In this document: one piece after another, positions 31,379-40,456 of the stretch
Layout: the number at the start of each line of letters is the position of its first letter
Numbering within the stretch: position 1 is the first letter of the stretch
Assembly: GCA_937916125.1 (NCBI GenBank)
Contig: CALGGE010000007.1
Coordinates: 1 to 44,410, forward strand
DNA: 44,410 nucleotides
Source of the DNA: an uncultured Elusimicrobia bacterium
GTDB lineage: Bacteria; Elusimicrobiota; Endomicrobiia; Endomicrobiales; Endomicrobiaceae
Direction: 5' to 3'
Notes under the pieces: generated by a model
Database searches by the model: none
What the model was told of the DNA's origin: nothing
What the model saw: only the letters and a program-made list of their open reading frames with translations
Made by a program: the position numbers and the translations under genes

Positions 31379-31875
31379 AATACCGGTTTATAGTTTATAG
31401 TTTCTATCTTACAGCTTATGGTTTTCGGAATTCTACTTGAATAGTTTCAACTACAACGACGAGATTCCCGACAGTGCTGTTGTGCGTGCCACTCTGGAAT
31501 GACAGACGAGCTGCAACGACGAGATTCTTCACTCCGTTCAGAATGACATCTGTTATTTGTCATCTTGAGCGAAGCAAATGCGGTAGCATTTGCGAAGTCG
31601 AAAGATCTCGTAGTTGGTTGTTGTAGTTATCAGTTGTAGTTTGCTATTATAGTTTGCCGTTAAACTCTTCAACTGCCGTTGTCGTTCATTGTACATTCTA
31701 CATTGCCGTTTTCAGCTTTTCAGCCTTTCAGCTGTTCAGCTGTCGTTATCAACTCTTCAACTATTCAACTTTTCAACTGTCGTTATAACTATTCAACTCT
31801 TCAACTGCCGTTGTCGTTCATTGTACATTCTACATTGTACATTATACATTGCCGTTTTCAGTTCTTCCAACTGAC
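31379..31875. repeat. Large composite dispersed-repeat block
   Basis: About 490 bp without genes. It contains GAGATTCCCGACAGTGCTG...GGAATGACA (31462-31503), GATTCTTCACTCCGTTCAG (31522-31540), GTCATCTTGAGCGAAGC and GTCGAAAGATCTCGT (31559-31611), then GTTGTAG and CAGTTGTAG runs, tandem TCAACTCTTCAACT, CTGCCGTTGTCGTTCATTGT, TACATTCTACATTGTACAT and TTTTCAGCCTTTCAGC units. Several short frames here are artefacts. Confidence 0.85.
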
Positions 31876-33873
31876 TTATTTAGGCATTTTATAAACATTG
31901 TTCCACAAATTCTTTATTGCGTAATAAGCTTTCCTTAACTGTCTCTTGAAAGGCGTAAACTTCCCGTCACCGATGGAACAGATACCGAACCACTCTTCGT
32001 ATCCGCCGCCGTCAATAAAAGGACCTTCCCATTGAGCAGTCTCATCGTGTGCATTAAAATCATATTCCGGAGGCGGACCTGCTTTCCACCATTCATCGGT
32101 AAACTCAAATATTATTCCGCCAAGTGCATTTCCCACACCGTAACCTGCAACATTTTCCTGAATATTTTTTATACTTCCCTCATGATAAATTGCCTGCTGT
32201 TCTTCGGCTTCTTCCATATTATGTATTTTACTGAAAGCCGGACAACCGTACTCGGTAACAACTACGGGGCGTTCGTAAAGTTTCATAACATCTTTCCACA
32301 AAGTAGCAAAGCCCTCTTTACCTCTGTACGCATTTGCTCCGTAAATATCAAGTTCGGGAGCGTTTGCCGCACATATATCCATAAACAACGTATCGCCGTT
32401 ACATATTGCTACGGGACGCTGTTGCGGGTCAAGCTCTTTAATTCTTTTTGCGCATCTGTTTACAAATCTGTAATATGCCGGGACATCTTTTCTTACATTA
32501 CAACCCGTACCTGCGGAAACACCTACCACACCTACCGTACCGTAATTATTTTCATTTCCTAAAACCCACATCAATACATAAGGTTCGTCTTTATATTCGT
32601 TGACCATTTTTTCAACGCTTGCCAACATTCTTTCGCATTGTTCCTCGTTGGTATAGTCCGTACCTTCAAACCACTCCGCACCTGACTCCGTACAATACAT
32701 ACCGATAAAGTTTCCTATCATATACATAAATCCGTAATTTTCATAACCGTCCATGAGAAGCTTTTTGTTAAAGTCGGGATAATGATACAACCTTAACGTA
32801 TTTATTCCCATTTCTTTCATTAATTTAAAATCACCTATGACCTGCTCGTCTTCATCCTGAATTTCATTTCTGTTTTCATCTACCCAAGATTCGTAAGGAC
32901 CGTCTATAATACCGTTATCGTTATAGTCGGCAAACATCCAATCTCTTGAAGCATTTAATGTTCCGTTATCGGGAGAAGTTCCTACGGGATTAGGAGAATA
33001 ACATATTCCTCTGACGATAAAAGGCTTATCGTCAACAAACAACTGATAATGTTTATTGTTATATTCGACTAATTTTACTTTACCTTTGCCGACGGTCTTT
33101 TTAATTCCGATTTTTTTCAAATTAACCGGCTTCCGTACCCAATCTTTCTTTTTGGCTTTTACAAGTCTGCCGGGATCGGTAATAAAATCGTCGTTGGATT
33201 TTTCGTCGTCAAATCTGTTAATAACATCAACATAAGCACCTTCAAGTTTCAACCCTATTTCGGGATGTTCTCTTGTAAGATACTTTATTTTTTCTATTGC
33301 AACCGGTGCCACATACCAAGGAGTTTTCCAAAAAGTATATCCTATGGCTTTCGGGAAAAATACGACTATGGAATAGTAAGTTTTTATTGCCCGTTCATAA
33401 TTCCCCGCATTTTCAAGAGCAAGTGCAATGTAATATTGACGAACACCCGGATCTTCCTGTGCGGTAGCCCACTTATAATAATTCAATTCCGCATTTCTCG
33501 TATTAACGAAAGACCACTTATCACCGTCAAGTTTGCCCTCTTTCAACAACTGTTTATATCTCGGGCTTTTAAAAACGGAATCGGTATTTGGATATACTCC
33601 TTCTCCCGAAGCTGCACGCAACGCCTTAAAATCTTTAGGAACATATCTGTATTTGTTCGTACCGACATTTTGGAACTCGCCGTACTTTGTGTAGTCGATA
33701 ACATCATCCGTTCCGGGAGTATTTATTTCAAAATATGCAGGATTTTCTTTTTGGGATTTTGATGATTTATTTTGATCTGATTGTAAATAACTTTTAGGTG
33801 CTGCGAATGCCGTTAAACTTACGGATAGAACTAACGAGACTATCAAAACTTTTAAACATAATTTTCTTGTCAT
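31876..33873 (-). CDS. Secreted clan GH-A glycoside hydrolase with N-terminal extension
   Basis: A 665-residue protein; ATG at 33873 follows AGAGGTGTTTACA and gives signal peptide MTRKLCLKVLIVSLVLSVSLTAFA. Residues about 30-250 are an unknown domain with a TPR-like helix pair (QYYIALALENAGNYERAIKTYYSIV). The catalytic barrel follows: first strand KPFIVRGICYSPNPVG, acid/base in MWVLGNENN (about 440), nucleophile in VVTEYGCPAF (about 555). Between the first strands is DYNDNGIIDGPYESWVDENRN, an EF-hand-like DxNxN pattern also present in the paralogue at 30131. The C-terminal KRQLRKAYYAIKNLW is shared too. A 490-bp repeat separates the two genes. A cell-envelope or beta-glucan target is plausible but not proven. 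Confidence 0.8.
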   Translation of the reverse strand: MTRKLCLKVLIVSLVLSVSLTAFAAPKSYLQSDQNKSSKSQKENPAYFEINTPGTDDVIDYTKYGEFQNVGTNKYRYVPKDFKALRAASGEGVYPNTDSVFKSPRYKQLLKEGKLDGDKWSFVNTRNAELNYYKWATAQEDPGVRQYYIALALENAGNYERAIKTYYSIVVFFPKAIGYTFWKTPWYVAPVAIEKIKYLTREHPEIGLKLEGAYVDVINRFDDEKSNDDFITDPGRLVKAKKKDWVRKPVNLKKIGIKKTVGKGKVKLVEYNNKHYQLFVDDKPFIVRGICYSPNPVGTSPDNGTLNASRDWMFADYNDNGIIDGPYESWVDENRNEIQDEDEQVIGDFKLMKEMGINTLRLYHYPDFNKKLLMDGYENYGFMYMIGNFIGMYCTESGAEWFEGTDYTNEEQCERMLASVEKMVNEYKDEPYVLMWVLGNENNYGTVGVVGVSAGTGCNVRKDVPAYYRFVNRCAKRIKELDPQQRPVAICNGDTLFMDICAANAPELDIYGANAYRGKEGFATLWKDVMKLYERPVVVTEYGCPAFSKIHNMEEAEEQQAIYHEGSIKNIQENVAGYGVGNALGGIIFEFTDEWWKAGPPPEYDFNAHDETAQWEGPFIDGGGYEEWFGICSIGDGKFTPFKRQLRKAYYAIKNLWNNVYKMPK

Positions 33874-33957
33874 TGTAAACACCTCTGTCTTATAATTTTG
33901 ATATATTACCGATACTTACTGATACTGATTTTTCTTTTTTAGGAAGGTTGTGGAGAA

Positions 33958-34031
33958 TGGGCAGTGCAGGGATTGAACCTGCGACCTCCTCCTTGTAAGG
34001 GAGATGCTCTCCCTAGCTGAGCTAACTGCCC
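33958..34031 (-). tRNA. tRNA-Val (anticodon TAC)
   Basis: On the minus strand GGGCAGT pairs with ACTGCCC. D arm AGCTCAGCTAGGGAGAGC, anticodon stem TCTCC/GGAGG around CTTACAA giving TAC, and T arm CGCAGGTTCAATCCCTGC. The 3' CCA is not encoded (ACTGCCCATTC). Its promoter lies at 34057-34085. Confidence 0.95.
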
Positions 34032-34056
34032 GTGAACTCCATATCTGACAGGAGAT

Positions 34057-34085
34057 AGTTTATAAAATTTTTTCGTCAATGTCAA
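34057..34085 (-). promoter_or_regulatory. tRNA-Val promoter
   Basis: On the minus strand TTGACA (34085-34080), 17 bases, TAAACT (34062-34057), 25 bases before the tRNA. Confidence 0.7.
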
Positions 34086-34099
34086 CAAAAATTTTGCAT

Positions 34100-34223
34100 T
34101 TTGAAGTTATAAAACTTTGTTATTTACTTCAACCTCTTTTCAAGGGTTAATATTCTTTCGTTCATTTCTTTTATTGTTTTTTACAACATTTCTATTGTTG
34201 GTCGGAAGATGCAGCTTAAATCC
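34100..34223 (-). other. Short intergenic stretch with a possible coiled-coil tail remnant
   Basis: On the minus strand a frame ends MNERILTLEKRLK and stops near 34127. It could be the last residues of a deleted coiled-coil gene. No start with a ribosome binding site, no promoter. Confidence 0.25.
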
Positions 34224-35246
34224 TTAAATAAGCCCAACCGTTTCATCCAAGCCGAACATAATATTCATATTCTGCACGGCCTGTCCGGATGCACCCTTTA
34301 CAAGGTTATCCTGTGCGGAAACAATTATAAGTTTATTAGTTCTTTCATCTATCGCAACGCCGATTTCACAGAAGTTTGTATAAACAACATTTTTAATTGA
34401 CGGAAATTTGCCCTCGTCGAGAACTCTCACAAAATTTCTGCCTTTATAAAAATTCTTATACATTTCCACAATATCGGAAACTTTTACATCTTTAATCAGG
34501 TCGGTATAAATGCAGGAAAGCATCCCGCGTTCCGTCGGAATAATCTGCGGAGTAAACGTTATTGTAACCGACTTTCCGAACATTCCGGAAAGTTCCTGTT
34601 CTATTTCGGGAATATGTCTGTGCTTACCGCCGACTTTGTATGCTCTTGCGGTAGGTGATTCCGTTTCATAATAGGCTTTTACGCCTTTTCTTCCCGAACC
34701 CGAAACACCGCTTTTGGAATCAATTATAATTCCGTCGGATTTTATAAGACCGTTCTTTATCGCAGGAGCAGTCCCCAAAAGAATAGTCGTGGGATAACAA
34801 CCGGGATTTGCAATGAGTTTGGCATTTTTTATTTTATCTTCGTTAAGTTCAACCAAGCCGTAAACGGCATCTTTAATATATTCTTTACCCGTATGTTTAA
34901 CGTTATACCATTTTTCGTAAGTATCGGGATCTTTTATTCTGAAATCCGCAGAAAGATCTATTACTTTTTTGCCCGCCTGCAAAAGAGACGGTACCACTTC
35001 GAAAGCAACGGCATGCGGAAGTGCTAAGAAAACGACATCGGTTTCATTTTTTATCTGTTCGATATTTAACGGATAAACTTTTAAATTCAAATCCGCATAT
35101 TTAGGATAAATATCTTTTAATTCTCTAACCGTTCCCGTCGCTCTGCCGGCAAGAACCGTTATTTTTACATCTTTATGTTTTGATAAAATTCTTAAAAGTT
35201 CTTCCCCGGTATATCCCGTAATACCGATTATTCCCGCATTAATCAT
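34224..35246 (-). CDS. argC: N-acetyl-gamma-glutamyl-phosphate reductase
   Basis: A 340-residue NADPH enzyme of arginine synthesis, reducing N-acetylglutamyl phosphate to the semialdehyde. NADP-binding GIIGITGYTGEELLRILSKH opens the protein; the catalytic Cys is in NAKLIANPGCYPTTI (about 150); SKSGVSGSGRKGVKAYY and HRHIPEIEQELSG follow, and the end carries VKGASGQAVQNMNIMFGLDE. Ribosome binding site AAGGAGAGTTACC. It stands alone with its own promoter; argJ, argB and argD are not in the window. Confidence 0.97.
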   Translation of the reverse strand: MINAGIIGITGYTGEELLRILSKHKDVKITVLAGRATGTVRELKDIYPKYADLNLKVYPLNIEQIKNETDVVFLALPHAVAFEVVPSLLQAGKKVIDLSADFRIKDPDTYEKWYNVKHTGKEYIKDAVYGLVELNEDKIKNAKLIANPGCYPTTILLGTAPAIKNGLIKSDGIIIDSKSGVSGSGRKGVKAYYETESPTARAYKVGGKHRHIPEIEQELSGMFGKSVTITFTPQIIPTERGMLSCIYTDLIKDVKVSDIVEMYKNFYKGRNFVRVLDEGKFPSIKNVVYTNFCEIGVAIDERTNKLIIVSAQDNLVKGASGQAVQNMNIMFGLDETVGLI

Positions 35247-35283
35247 GGTAACTCTCCTTATTTATATTGATAAATTTAAATTA

Positions 35284-35312
35284 TTAATACTTTTCAAACG
35301 TTAATTTTACAA
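35284..35312 (-). promoter_or_regulatory. argC promoter
   Basis: On the minus strand TTGTAA (35312-35307), 17 bases, TATTAA (35289-35284), 38 bases before the argC start. No clear Arg-box palindrome was found. Confidence 0.5.
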
Positions 35313-35365
35313 AATTTTTTCGGAAATACGAAATATTTTTTATCTGCCGTAAGTAAAAAATTTCT

Positions 35366-35393
35366 TTGCTTAATAAAAATTTTATGCTATAAT
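35366..35393 (+). promoter_or_regulatory. tyrS promoter
   Basis: TTGCTT (35366-35371), 16 bases, TATAAT (35388-35393). The 80-nt leader shows no T-box elements. Confidence 0.6.
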
Positions 35394-35474
35394 AATCAAA
35401 CTTATAATTGAATAAAAACAGGCTCATTACACGGACGAAGTACGTTGGTGATGATAAATAAGAGGATGGAATAT

Positions 35475-36635
35475 ATGTCAGAGACAGATGCTTTAGCACT
35501 AATAAGACGAGGCACAAACGAAATTATTTCGGAAGAAGAATTGAAAAAAAAACTTGCTTCCGGTAAAAAATTAAGAATAAAACTCGGTGTTGATCCAACC
35601 GCTCCCGATTTACATTTGGGACACAGCGTCATAATAAACAAACTAAAAATCTTTCAGGATTTAGGTCATCAGATAGTATTTTTAATCGGTGATTTTACGG
35701 CAAGAATCGGCGACCCGTCGGGACGTTCCGCAACAAGACCGATGATGACCGAAGAACAGATAATGACAAATATCAAAACTTATCAGGAACAGGTTTTTAA
35801 AATTCTTGATAAAGATAAAACCGAAGTGGTTTTTAACAGTAAATGGTTAAACGAGCTTGGAATACAGGGGCTTTTAAAACTTGCTTCCAAACATACGGTT
35901 GCACAAATGCTCGTCAGAGATGATTTTGAAAAAAGATTTAAAGCAGATGTACCGATAAGCATAGTTGAATTTATGTATCCTTTGCTTCAGGCTTATGATT
36001 CGGTTGCTCTTAAAGCCGATGTAGAGCTTGGCGGTAACGATCAAAAATTCAATCTTCTTCTCGGACGCGATATGCAGAGAAATGCGGGACAAGACCCGCA
36101 GGTGGTTATCACGATGCCTTTGCTTGTAGGTACCGACGGCGTTAAAAAAATGTCAAAATCTTATAAAAATTATATTGCGTTAAACGACGACCCGCAGGAT
36201 ATGTTCGGGAAACTTATGTCTGTTTCCGACGAACTGATGATGGTATATTATGAACTTTTAACTCAGGAAAATCTTGAAGAAATAAAACAGATGCATCCGA
36301 AAGAAGCCAAAATGAAATTGGGCGAAATTATAGTTGAAAGATACCACGGCAAACAGGCTGCGGAAAATGCAAAAGCCGAATTTAATAAAATATTTGCAAA
36401 TAAAGATTTGCCTACCGAAATTGAAGAATTTAAATGCGATAAGAATAAAATAAAATTATCCGAACTTTTATTTATTTCGGGGATGGTAACCAGCAAAAAA
36501 GAAGCAAGAAGATTGATAGAACAGGGCGGAGCAAAAGTTGACAGCCGAAAGGTAACATCCGACGAAGAAATAGAAGTAAAAGACGGAATGATTTTACAGG
36601 CGGGAAAAAGGAAATTTAAGAAAATTTTGTTATAA
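35475..36635 (+). CDS. tyrS: Tyrosyl-tRNA synthetase
   Basis: A 386-residue class I synthetase that charges tRNA-Tyr. Start MSETDALALIRRG at 35475 is preferred because AAGAGG lies seven bases before it; an earlier TTG start has none. HIGH-type signature PDLHLGHSV, Tyr-pocket residues in LLQAYDSVALKADVELGGNDQKFN, KMSKS loop GVKKMSKSYKNYI, and a C-terminal S4 RNA-binding domain (SELLFISGMVTSKKEARRLIEQGGAKVD) from about residue 325. This is the second bacterial TyrRS subclass (shorter insertion, VDPTAPDLHLGH). Convergent with rsmI, 16 bases apart. Confidence 0.97.
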   Translation: MSETDALALIRRGTNEIISEEELKKKLASGKKLRIKLGVDPTAPDLHLGHSVIINKLKIFQDLGHQIVFLIGDFTARIGDPSGRSATRPMMTEEQIMTNIKTYQEQVFKILDKDKTEVVFNSKWLNELGIQGLLKLASKHTVAQMLVRDDFEKRFKADVPISIVEFMYPLLQAYDSVALKADVELGGNDQKFNLLLGRDMQRNAGQDPQVVITMPLLVGTDGVKKMSKSYKNYIALNDDPQDMFGKLMSVSDELMMVYYELLTQENLEEIKQMHPKEAKMKLGEIIVERYHGKQAAENAKAEFNKIFANKDLPTEIEEFKCDKNKIKLSELLFISGMVTSKKEARRLIEQGGAKVDSRKVTSDEEIEVKDGMILQAGKRKFKKILL

Positions 36636-36651
36636 ATTTTCCGTCAATTGC

Positions 36652-37362
36652 TTATTGTTCATCATTATCATTGTCGCCGACAGATAATTTGCAAGGTTCA
36701 ATCAGTACCACAAATTCGCCAAGAATTTCCCTGTTTTGTAAATTATCAGAAACCTTTTGCAGAGAACCTCTTATAAACTCTTCGAATTTTTTCGTAAGTT
36801 CTCTTGCCAAAACCACGTTGGCATTATCTCCGAAAACTTCTCTGCAAATTTCCAAAGTTTTCAGCAATCTGTGAGGAGACTCATAAAAAATCACGGCCTT
36901 TTCAAGCTGTTTGGCGGCATCAAGTTCCTTTCTCATTTTACCGGGCTTTCTCTTCAAAAAGCCTAAAAAAACAAAAGAGTCCGTAGGCAACCCCGAAGCA
37001 ACAATCGCCGTTATCAATGCACATGCACCCGGCAACGGAACTATATTTATGTTGTGTTCTAACGCTTCTTTTATTAAATAGTAACCCGGATCGGAAATGG
37101 CAGGCGTACCGCAATCCGAAACCAATGCAATGTTTTTGCCGGCTTCAAGCATGGAAATAATTTGAGGAATTCTTCTTAATTGATTTTGTGTATAGAAACT
37201 GATTAAAGGTTTGGAAATTTTAAGATGGGATAAAAGTTTGATTGTCTGTCTTGTATCTTCGCAAACGACGGTATCGACTTCCCGAAGAACACGAATGGCT
37301 CTTAACGTAATATCTTCCAAATTTCCTATGGGAGTGGGAACGATATATAATGTGCAATGCAT
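36652..37362 (-). CDS. rsmI: 16S rRNA (cytidine1402-2'-O)-methyltransferase
   Basis: A 236-residue SAM-dependent enzyme that 2'-O-methylates C1402 of 16S rRNA in the decoding centre. Motifs: LYIVPTPIGNLEDITLRAIRVL, CEDTRQTIKLLSHL, ALVSDCGTPAISDPGYYL, PLPGACALITAIVASGLPTDSFVFLGFLKRK and FYESPHRLLKTLE. The first codons (MHCTLYIV) are embedded in a dispersed-repeat stretch (CATTGCACATTATAT), so the repeat provides the 5' end of the gene. The ribosome binding site is weak (GGCGAG). Convergent with tyrS. Confidence 0.95.
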   Translation of the reverse strand: MHCTLYIVPTPIGNLEDITLRAIRVLREVDTVVCEDTRQTIKLLSHLKISKPLISFYTQNQLRRIPQIISMLEAGKNIALVSDCGTPAISDPGYYLIKEALEHNINIVPLPGACALITAIVASGLPTDSFVFLGFLKRKPGKMRKELDAAKQLEKAVIFYESPHRLLKTLEICREVFGDNANVVLARELTKKFEEFIRGSLQKVSDNLQNREILGEFVVLIEPCKLSVGDNDNDEQ

Positions 37363-37544
37363 AATGTTTTAGCTCGCCGTTTATTGTACATTATACATTA
37401 TACATTGTACATTGTCGTTCTGTCTGTCATTCCCGAGATTTGTTGTCGGGAATCTCGTCGTTTGTCGTTGCAGTTGTCGTTGTAGTTTGTAGTTGAAACT
37501 TTTCAACTGTCGTTCATTGTACATTATACATTATACATTGTACA
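37363..37544. repeat. Composite dispersed repeat block
   Basis: Between rsmI and the HD-GYP gene. TTGTACATTATACATT units, GTCATTCCCGAGATTTG...GGGAATCTCGTCG (37426-37460), GTCGTTGCAGTTGTCGTTG, TAGTTGAAACTTTTCAACTG (a dyad), then CATTGTACATTATACATT again up to the stop region of the next gene. Confidence 0.8.
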
Positions 37545-38786
37545 TTAATTTAAGATTTTTTCTTCTTTCAAGATATTGGTAAAGATATCCACTATTTTCG
37601 GATCGAACTGTTTCCCCGAGCCTAACTGAAGCTGTTCAACGGCAACTTTAACCGGAAGAGCTTTTCTGTAAGGACGGTCTGAAGTCATAGCATCGTAAGC
37701 GTCTATAACGGCAATAATTCTTGCACCCAAAGGAATTTCTTCTTTTGCCAACCCTTCGGGATATCCGCCTCCGTTAAACCATTCATGATGATACAAAACC
37801 ATCGGAGCAACGGCGGATAAGAACCTTACCGGCGATATAATATTATAACCTATTGTGGGATGCTGTCTTATAATTTTTATCTCTTCGGGAGTTAATTTAT
37901 CTTTTTTTAACAGTATGCTGTCAGGCACGCCTATTTTACCTATGTCGTGCATAACGGCACCGTACTCGATATTTTCTCTTATTGTTTGAGGAAGACTTAT
38001 TTTGCTTGCAATTTCACCGGCATATTTTCTTGCTCTTGTCGAATGTCCGTGAGTATAAGAATCTTTTGCATCTATTGCACCGACTAACGCTTCCGTCATT
38101 TCAAGATAAAAAGATTGCAGGTTATTGAACATATCAATATTTTCCAGTCTCATTGCAGCCTGATCTGCCAAAATAGTAAGCAGTTTCAAATCCCTGTCGT
38201 CAAAATATCTTTTGTTCTTTGACGAATTTATGTTAAGTACGCCTATAACTTTATTTTTTACTTTCAAAGGAACTGCTATGAAAGATTTCGAAATGTATTT
38301 TTCGACATTCGGGAATTTTAAAAATCTTGTATCGGTTTCAATGTTTTCCACAAATATATATTCACCGCTTGTAACAACTTTACCTGCCACGCCCTCACCG
38401 ACTTTAATTTTCGTTTCTTCTCTTAATTTTTTCGATAAACCTTTTGCGGCAATGATATAAAGTTCATCCTGCTCGTTTATCAGCATAAGAGAACTTAAAT
38501 CGGAATGAATAATGTTGCATGCCGAATTGACTACGGCTTGAGACAGCTCCTCTTTGGACATAATTTCGGTAGCCTTGATACCGAACTCATGAATGCTTGC
38601 AAGGGTAACTATCAAATTATCAATATCCATAGCACGGCCCTGAATTTTTTCTTCAGCATTATATATTCTGTTTTTCAGTTTCGCTACTTTAACTTTTAAT
38701 TTTCTGTTCTGAAAAACGACATACGCACAAAAACCGATTACTGCTACGGAAATAATTATTATTAAAATATTGCTTACCGTTAAAAT
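37545..38786 (-). CDS. Membrane-anchored GAF-HD-GYP cyclic-di-GMP phosphodiesterase-like protein, ATT start
   Basis: A 413-residue protein if read from ATT at 38786. AAGGAG overlaps the upstream stop and lies seven bases before this ATT; the frame is open to the ATG at 38630 (52 codons) with no ATG, GTG or TTG better placed. The extension adds a membrane segment (LTVSNILIIIISVAVIGFCAYVVF) and a coiled linker. Then a GAF domain (residues about 75-225 from the start) and HD-GYP: HDIGKIGVPDSILLKK, HHEWFNGGGYPEGL and DAYDAMTSDRPYR. HD-GYP enzymes hydrolyse cyclic di-GMP in response to sensory input. Second in a run after the GH57 gene; starts there are 12 bases apart. An ATG start at 38630 is the alternative. 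Confidence 0.85.
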   Translation of the reverse strand: MLTVSNILIIIISVAVIGFCAYVVFQNRKLKVKVAKLKNRIYNAEEKIQGRAMDIDNLIVTLASIHEFGIKATEIMSKEELSQAVVNSACNIIHSDLSSLMLINEQDELYIIAAKGLSKKLREETKIKVGEGVAGKVVTSGEYIFVENIETDTRFLKFPNVEKYISKSFIAVPLKVKNKVIGVLNINSSKNKRYFDDRDLKLLTILADQAAMRLENIDMFNNLQSFYLEMTEALVGAIDAKDSYTHGHSTRARKYAGEIASKISLPQTIRENIEYGAVMHDIGKIGVPDSILLKKDKLTPEEIKIIRQHPTIGYNIISPVRFLSAVAPMVLYHHEWFNGGGYPEGLAKEEIPLGARIIAVIDAYDAMTSDRPYRKALPVKVAVEQLQLGSGKQFDPKIVDIFTNILKEEKILN

Positions 38787-38797
38787 GGTTTTTCTCC

Positions 38798-40384
38798 TTA
38801 GGCTTTTATATATACTCCGTAATCTATTTCCGGAAAAATATTGTTCTTGTATTCAAGGTTGGAAAGGACTCCTTCATCAATAGAATTACTTTTTATCTGA
38901 TTATATAACGTCGTAAAATTATAAATATGTTCTTTTGTTCTTTTTTCGGCGTATTCCACCATAGTACCGGTAGTCATAATAAACGCCCAGTCCGAAGATT
39001 GTGCCAAAACAAGTTCTCTTGCAGCCTGATTTAATGCCCTACGCTGTACCCCTTGTGCATTTCTGTTGGCGGTTGCAATTTCCACCATTCTGTCTGCCGC
39101 CATATGCAAATGTCTGTAAATCCAATCATTTTTGCCGTTCAACCACACTTCAAAATACCCTTTGTCTCCCCAAGACGACGGCGACGGTTGGCATACCTGA
39201 TTGGTCGGGAACATATCCAAATACTGTATAGGTGTTATCGGCCTAAAAGATGCTTTTGAATTTTGTATTGTTCTGAAAATATAGTTAATAAAATTAGGAC
39301 CTTCAAACCACCAATGCCCAAAAAGTTCCGCATCGTACATTGACACAACAACAGGCTCTTTCTGCATAATACCCGAAAGATATTCTATCTGTTTTGTTCT
39401 GTTGAATACGAAATTTTCCGCGTGAAGCCTGGCTTTGTTATCTGCCCATTGAGGATTGTACGGCTGTTTTTCGTGAAGAGGAACTTTTCCGGTAATTCTG
39501 CAATATTTTACGCCGATGTTTCTTCTGACGCCATCGGAATGAAGATACGGGCGAATATAATCGTAGTCCAAATCGTAAGCCAAATCTCTGTAAAATTCTC
39601 TGTAGTCCGGGTCTCCGGGATAGCCGGAATCCGCACTCCACACCTGATGAGCCGTTTCCATATCTCTGGAAAATACCGCCACACCGTTGGGACAATATAT
39701 CGGAGCAAAAACTCCGTATTTAGGTCTGGGTGTTGCGTATAGTATTCCGTGCGATTCCAAGAAGAAGAACCTGATACCTTCTTCTTTTAGGAACTTTTCC
39801 ACACCGTAAGTATATGCACATTCGGCAAGCCAAATACCGCGAGGCTTTCTGCCGAAATGTTTTTCGTAATCACGAACCGCTATTTTTATTTGAGCTCTTT
39901 GGGCTGTCTCGTTGGTCATCAAAGGCAAAAATCCGTGCGTTGCACAGCAGGTAATAATTTCTATCTTTCCCATATCCTGCAGATTTTTAAAGCCCGTTAA
40001 AATGTTACCGTGATATTTTTCCCAGATATATTTACAGATTTTAAATTTCTGCTCATACATCAATGCAGCCTGATGATATTGAGTATTTGTCGTTCTATAT
40101 ACTTCTTTTTCGGAAAGTTCTATAAGTTTGTTTAATTTTGCATAATATCTGGATTGTAAAAGAGGATCGGCAAGCATATTTGCAAGTGACGGAGTAATCG
40201 TCATTGTCAATGCAAAATTTATGTTATCCTGAACGAAATTTTCAAATACCGAAAGCAACGGTATATAAGTTTCCGTTATCGCTTCATATAACCAATCTTC
40301 TTCCAAAAAATCAGGATAATCCGGATGACGAACAAACGGCAAATGTGCATGCAGTTGAAAACACCAAAAACCTTTATTTTCCAT
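38798..40384 (-). CDS. GH57 1,4-alpha-glucan branching enzyme-like protein
   Basis: A 528-residue cytoplasmic GH57 protein with a C-terminal DUF1957-like domain; ATG after GGGAGTTTC. Conserved regions: 1, HAHLPFVRHP; 2, CCATHGFLPLM; 3, GIWLAECAYTYG, holding the catalytic nucleophile Glu; 4, VVSMYDAELFGHWWFEG, with the acid/base Asp; and the C-terminal SSDWAFIMTTGTMVEYAEKR. This pattern is that of the branching-enzyme group, which transfers alpha-1,4 chains to 1,6 positions of glycogen. The neighbour DUF4912 gene upstream is a common companion in this lineage. The HD-GYP gene follows with its ribosome binding site over the stop codon. Confidence 0.9.
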   Translation of the reverse strand: MENKGFWCFQLHAHLPFVRHPDYPDFLEEDWLYEAITETYIPLLSVFENFVQDNINFALTMTITPSLANMLADPLLQSRYYAKLNKLIELSEKEVYRTTNTQYHQAALMYEQKFKICKYIWEKYHGNILTGFKNLQDMGKIEIITCCATHGFLPLMTNETAQRAQIKIAVRDYEKHFGRKPRGIWLAECAYTYGVEKFLKEEGIRFFFLESHGILYATPRPKYGVFAPIYCPNGVAVFSRDMETAHQVWSADSGYPGDPDYREFYRDLAYDLDYDYIRPYLHSDGVRRNIGVKYCRITGKVPLHEKQPYNPQWADNKARLHAENFVFNRTKQIEYLSGIMQKEPVVVSMYDAELFGHWWFEGPNFINYIFRTIQNSKASFRPITPIQYLDMFPTNQVCQPSPSSWGDKGYFEVWLNGKNDWIYRHLHMAADRMVEIATANRNAQGVQRRALNQAARELVLAQSSDWAFIMTTGTMVEYAEKRTKEHIYNFTTLYNQIKSNSIDEGVLSNLEYKNNIFPEIDYGVYIKA

Positions 40385-40394
40385 GAAACTCCCA

Positions 40395-40456
40395 AACTTA
40401 ACATATAATGTACAACGTATATTTTATTTTTATATGCGTTATACGCCGTACATTAT
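40395..40456. repeat. Short dispersed repeat at the DUF4912 3' end
   Basis: ATAATGTACAACGTATATT and GTTATACGCCGTACATTAT form inverted TGTAC-type modules of the repeat family and overlap the last codons of the DUF4912 gene. Confidence 0.55.

Noticed and set aside
31379..31875. CRISPR-like repetition
   Set aside because: Units vary in order, length and orientation, there are no equal spacers, and no cas genes are near. It fits the dispersed modular repeat.
35394..35474. T-box leader upstream of tyrS
   Set aside because: Leader is only 80 nt with no specifier stem or terminator/antiterminator pair.
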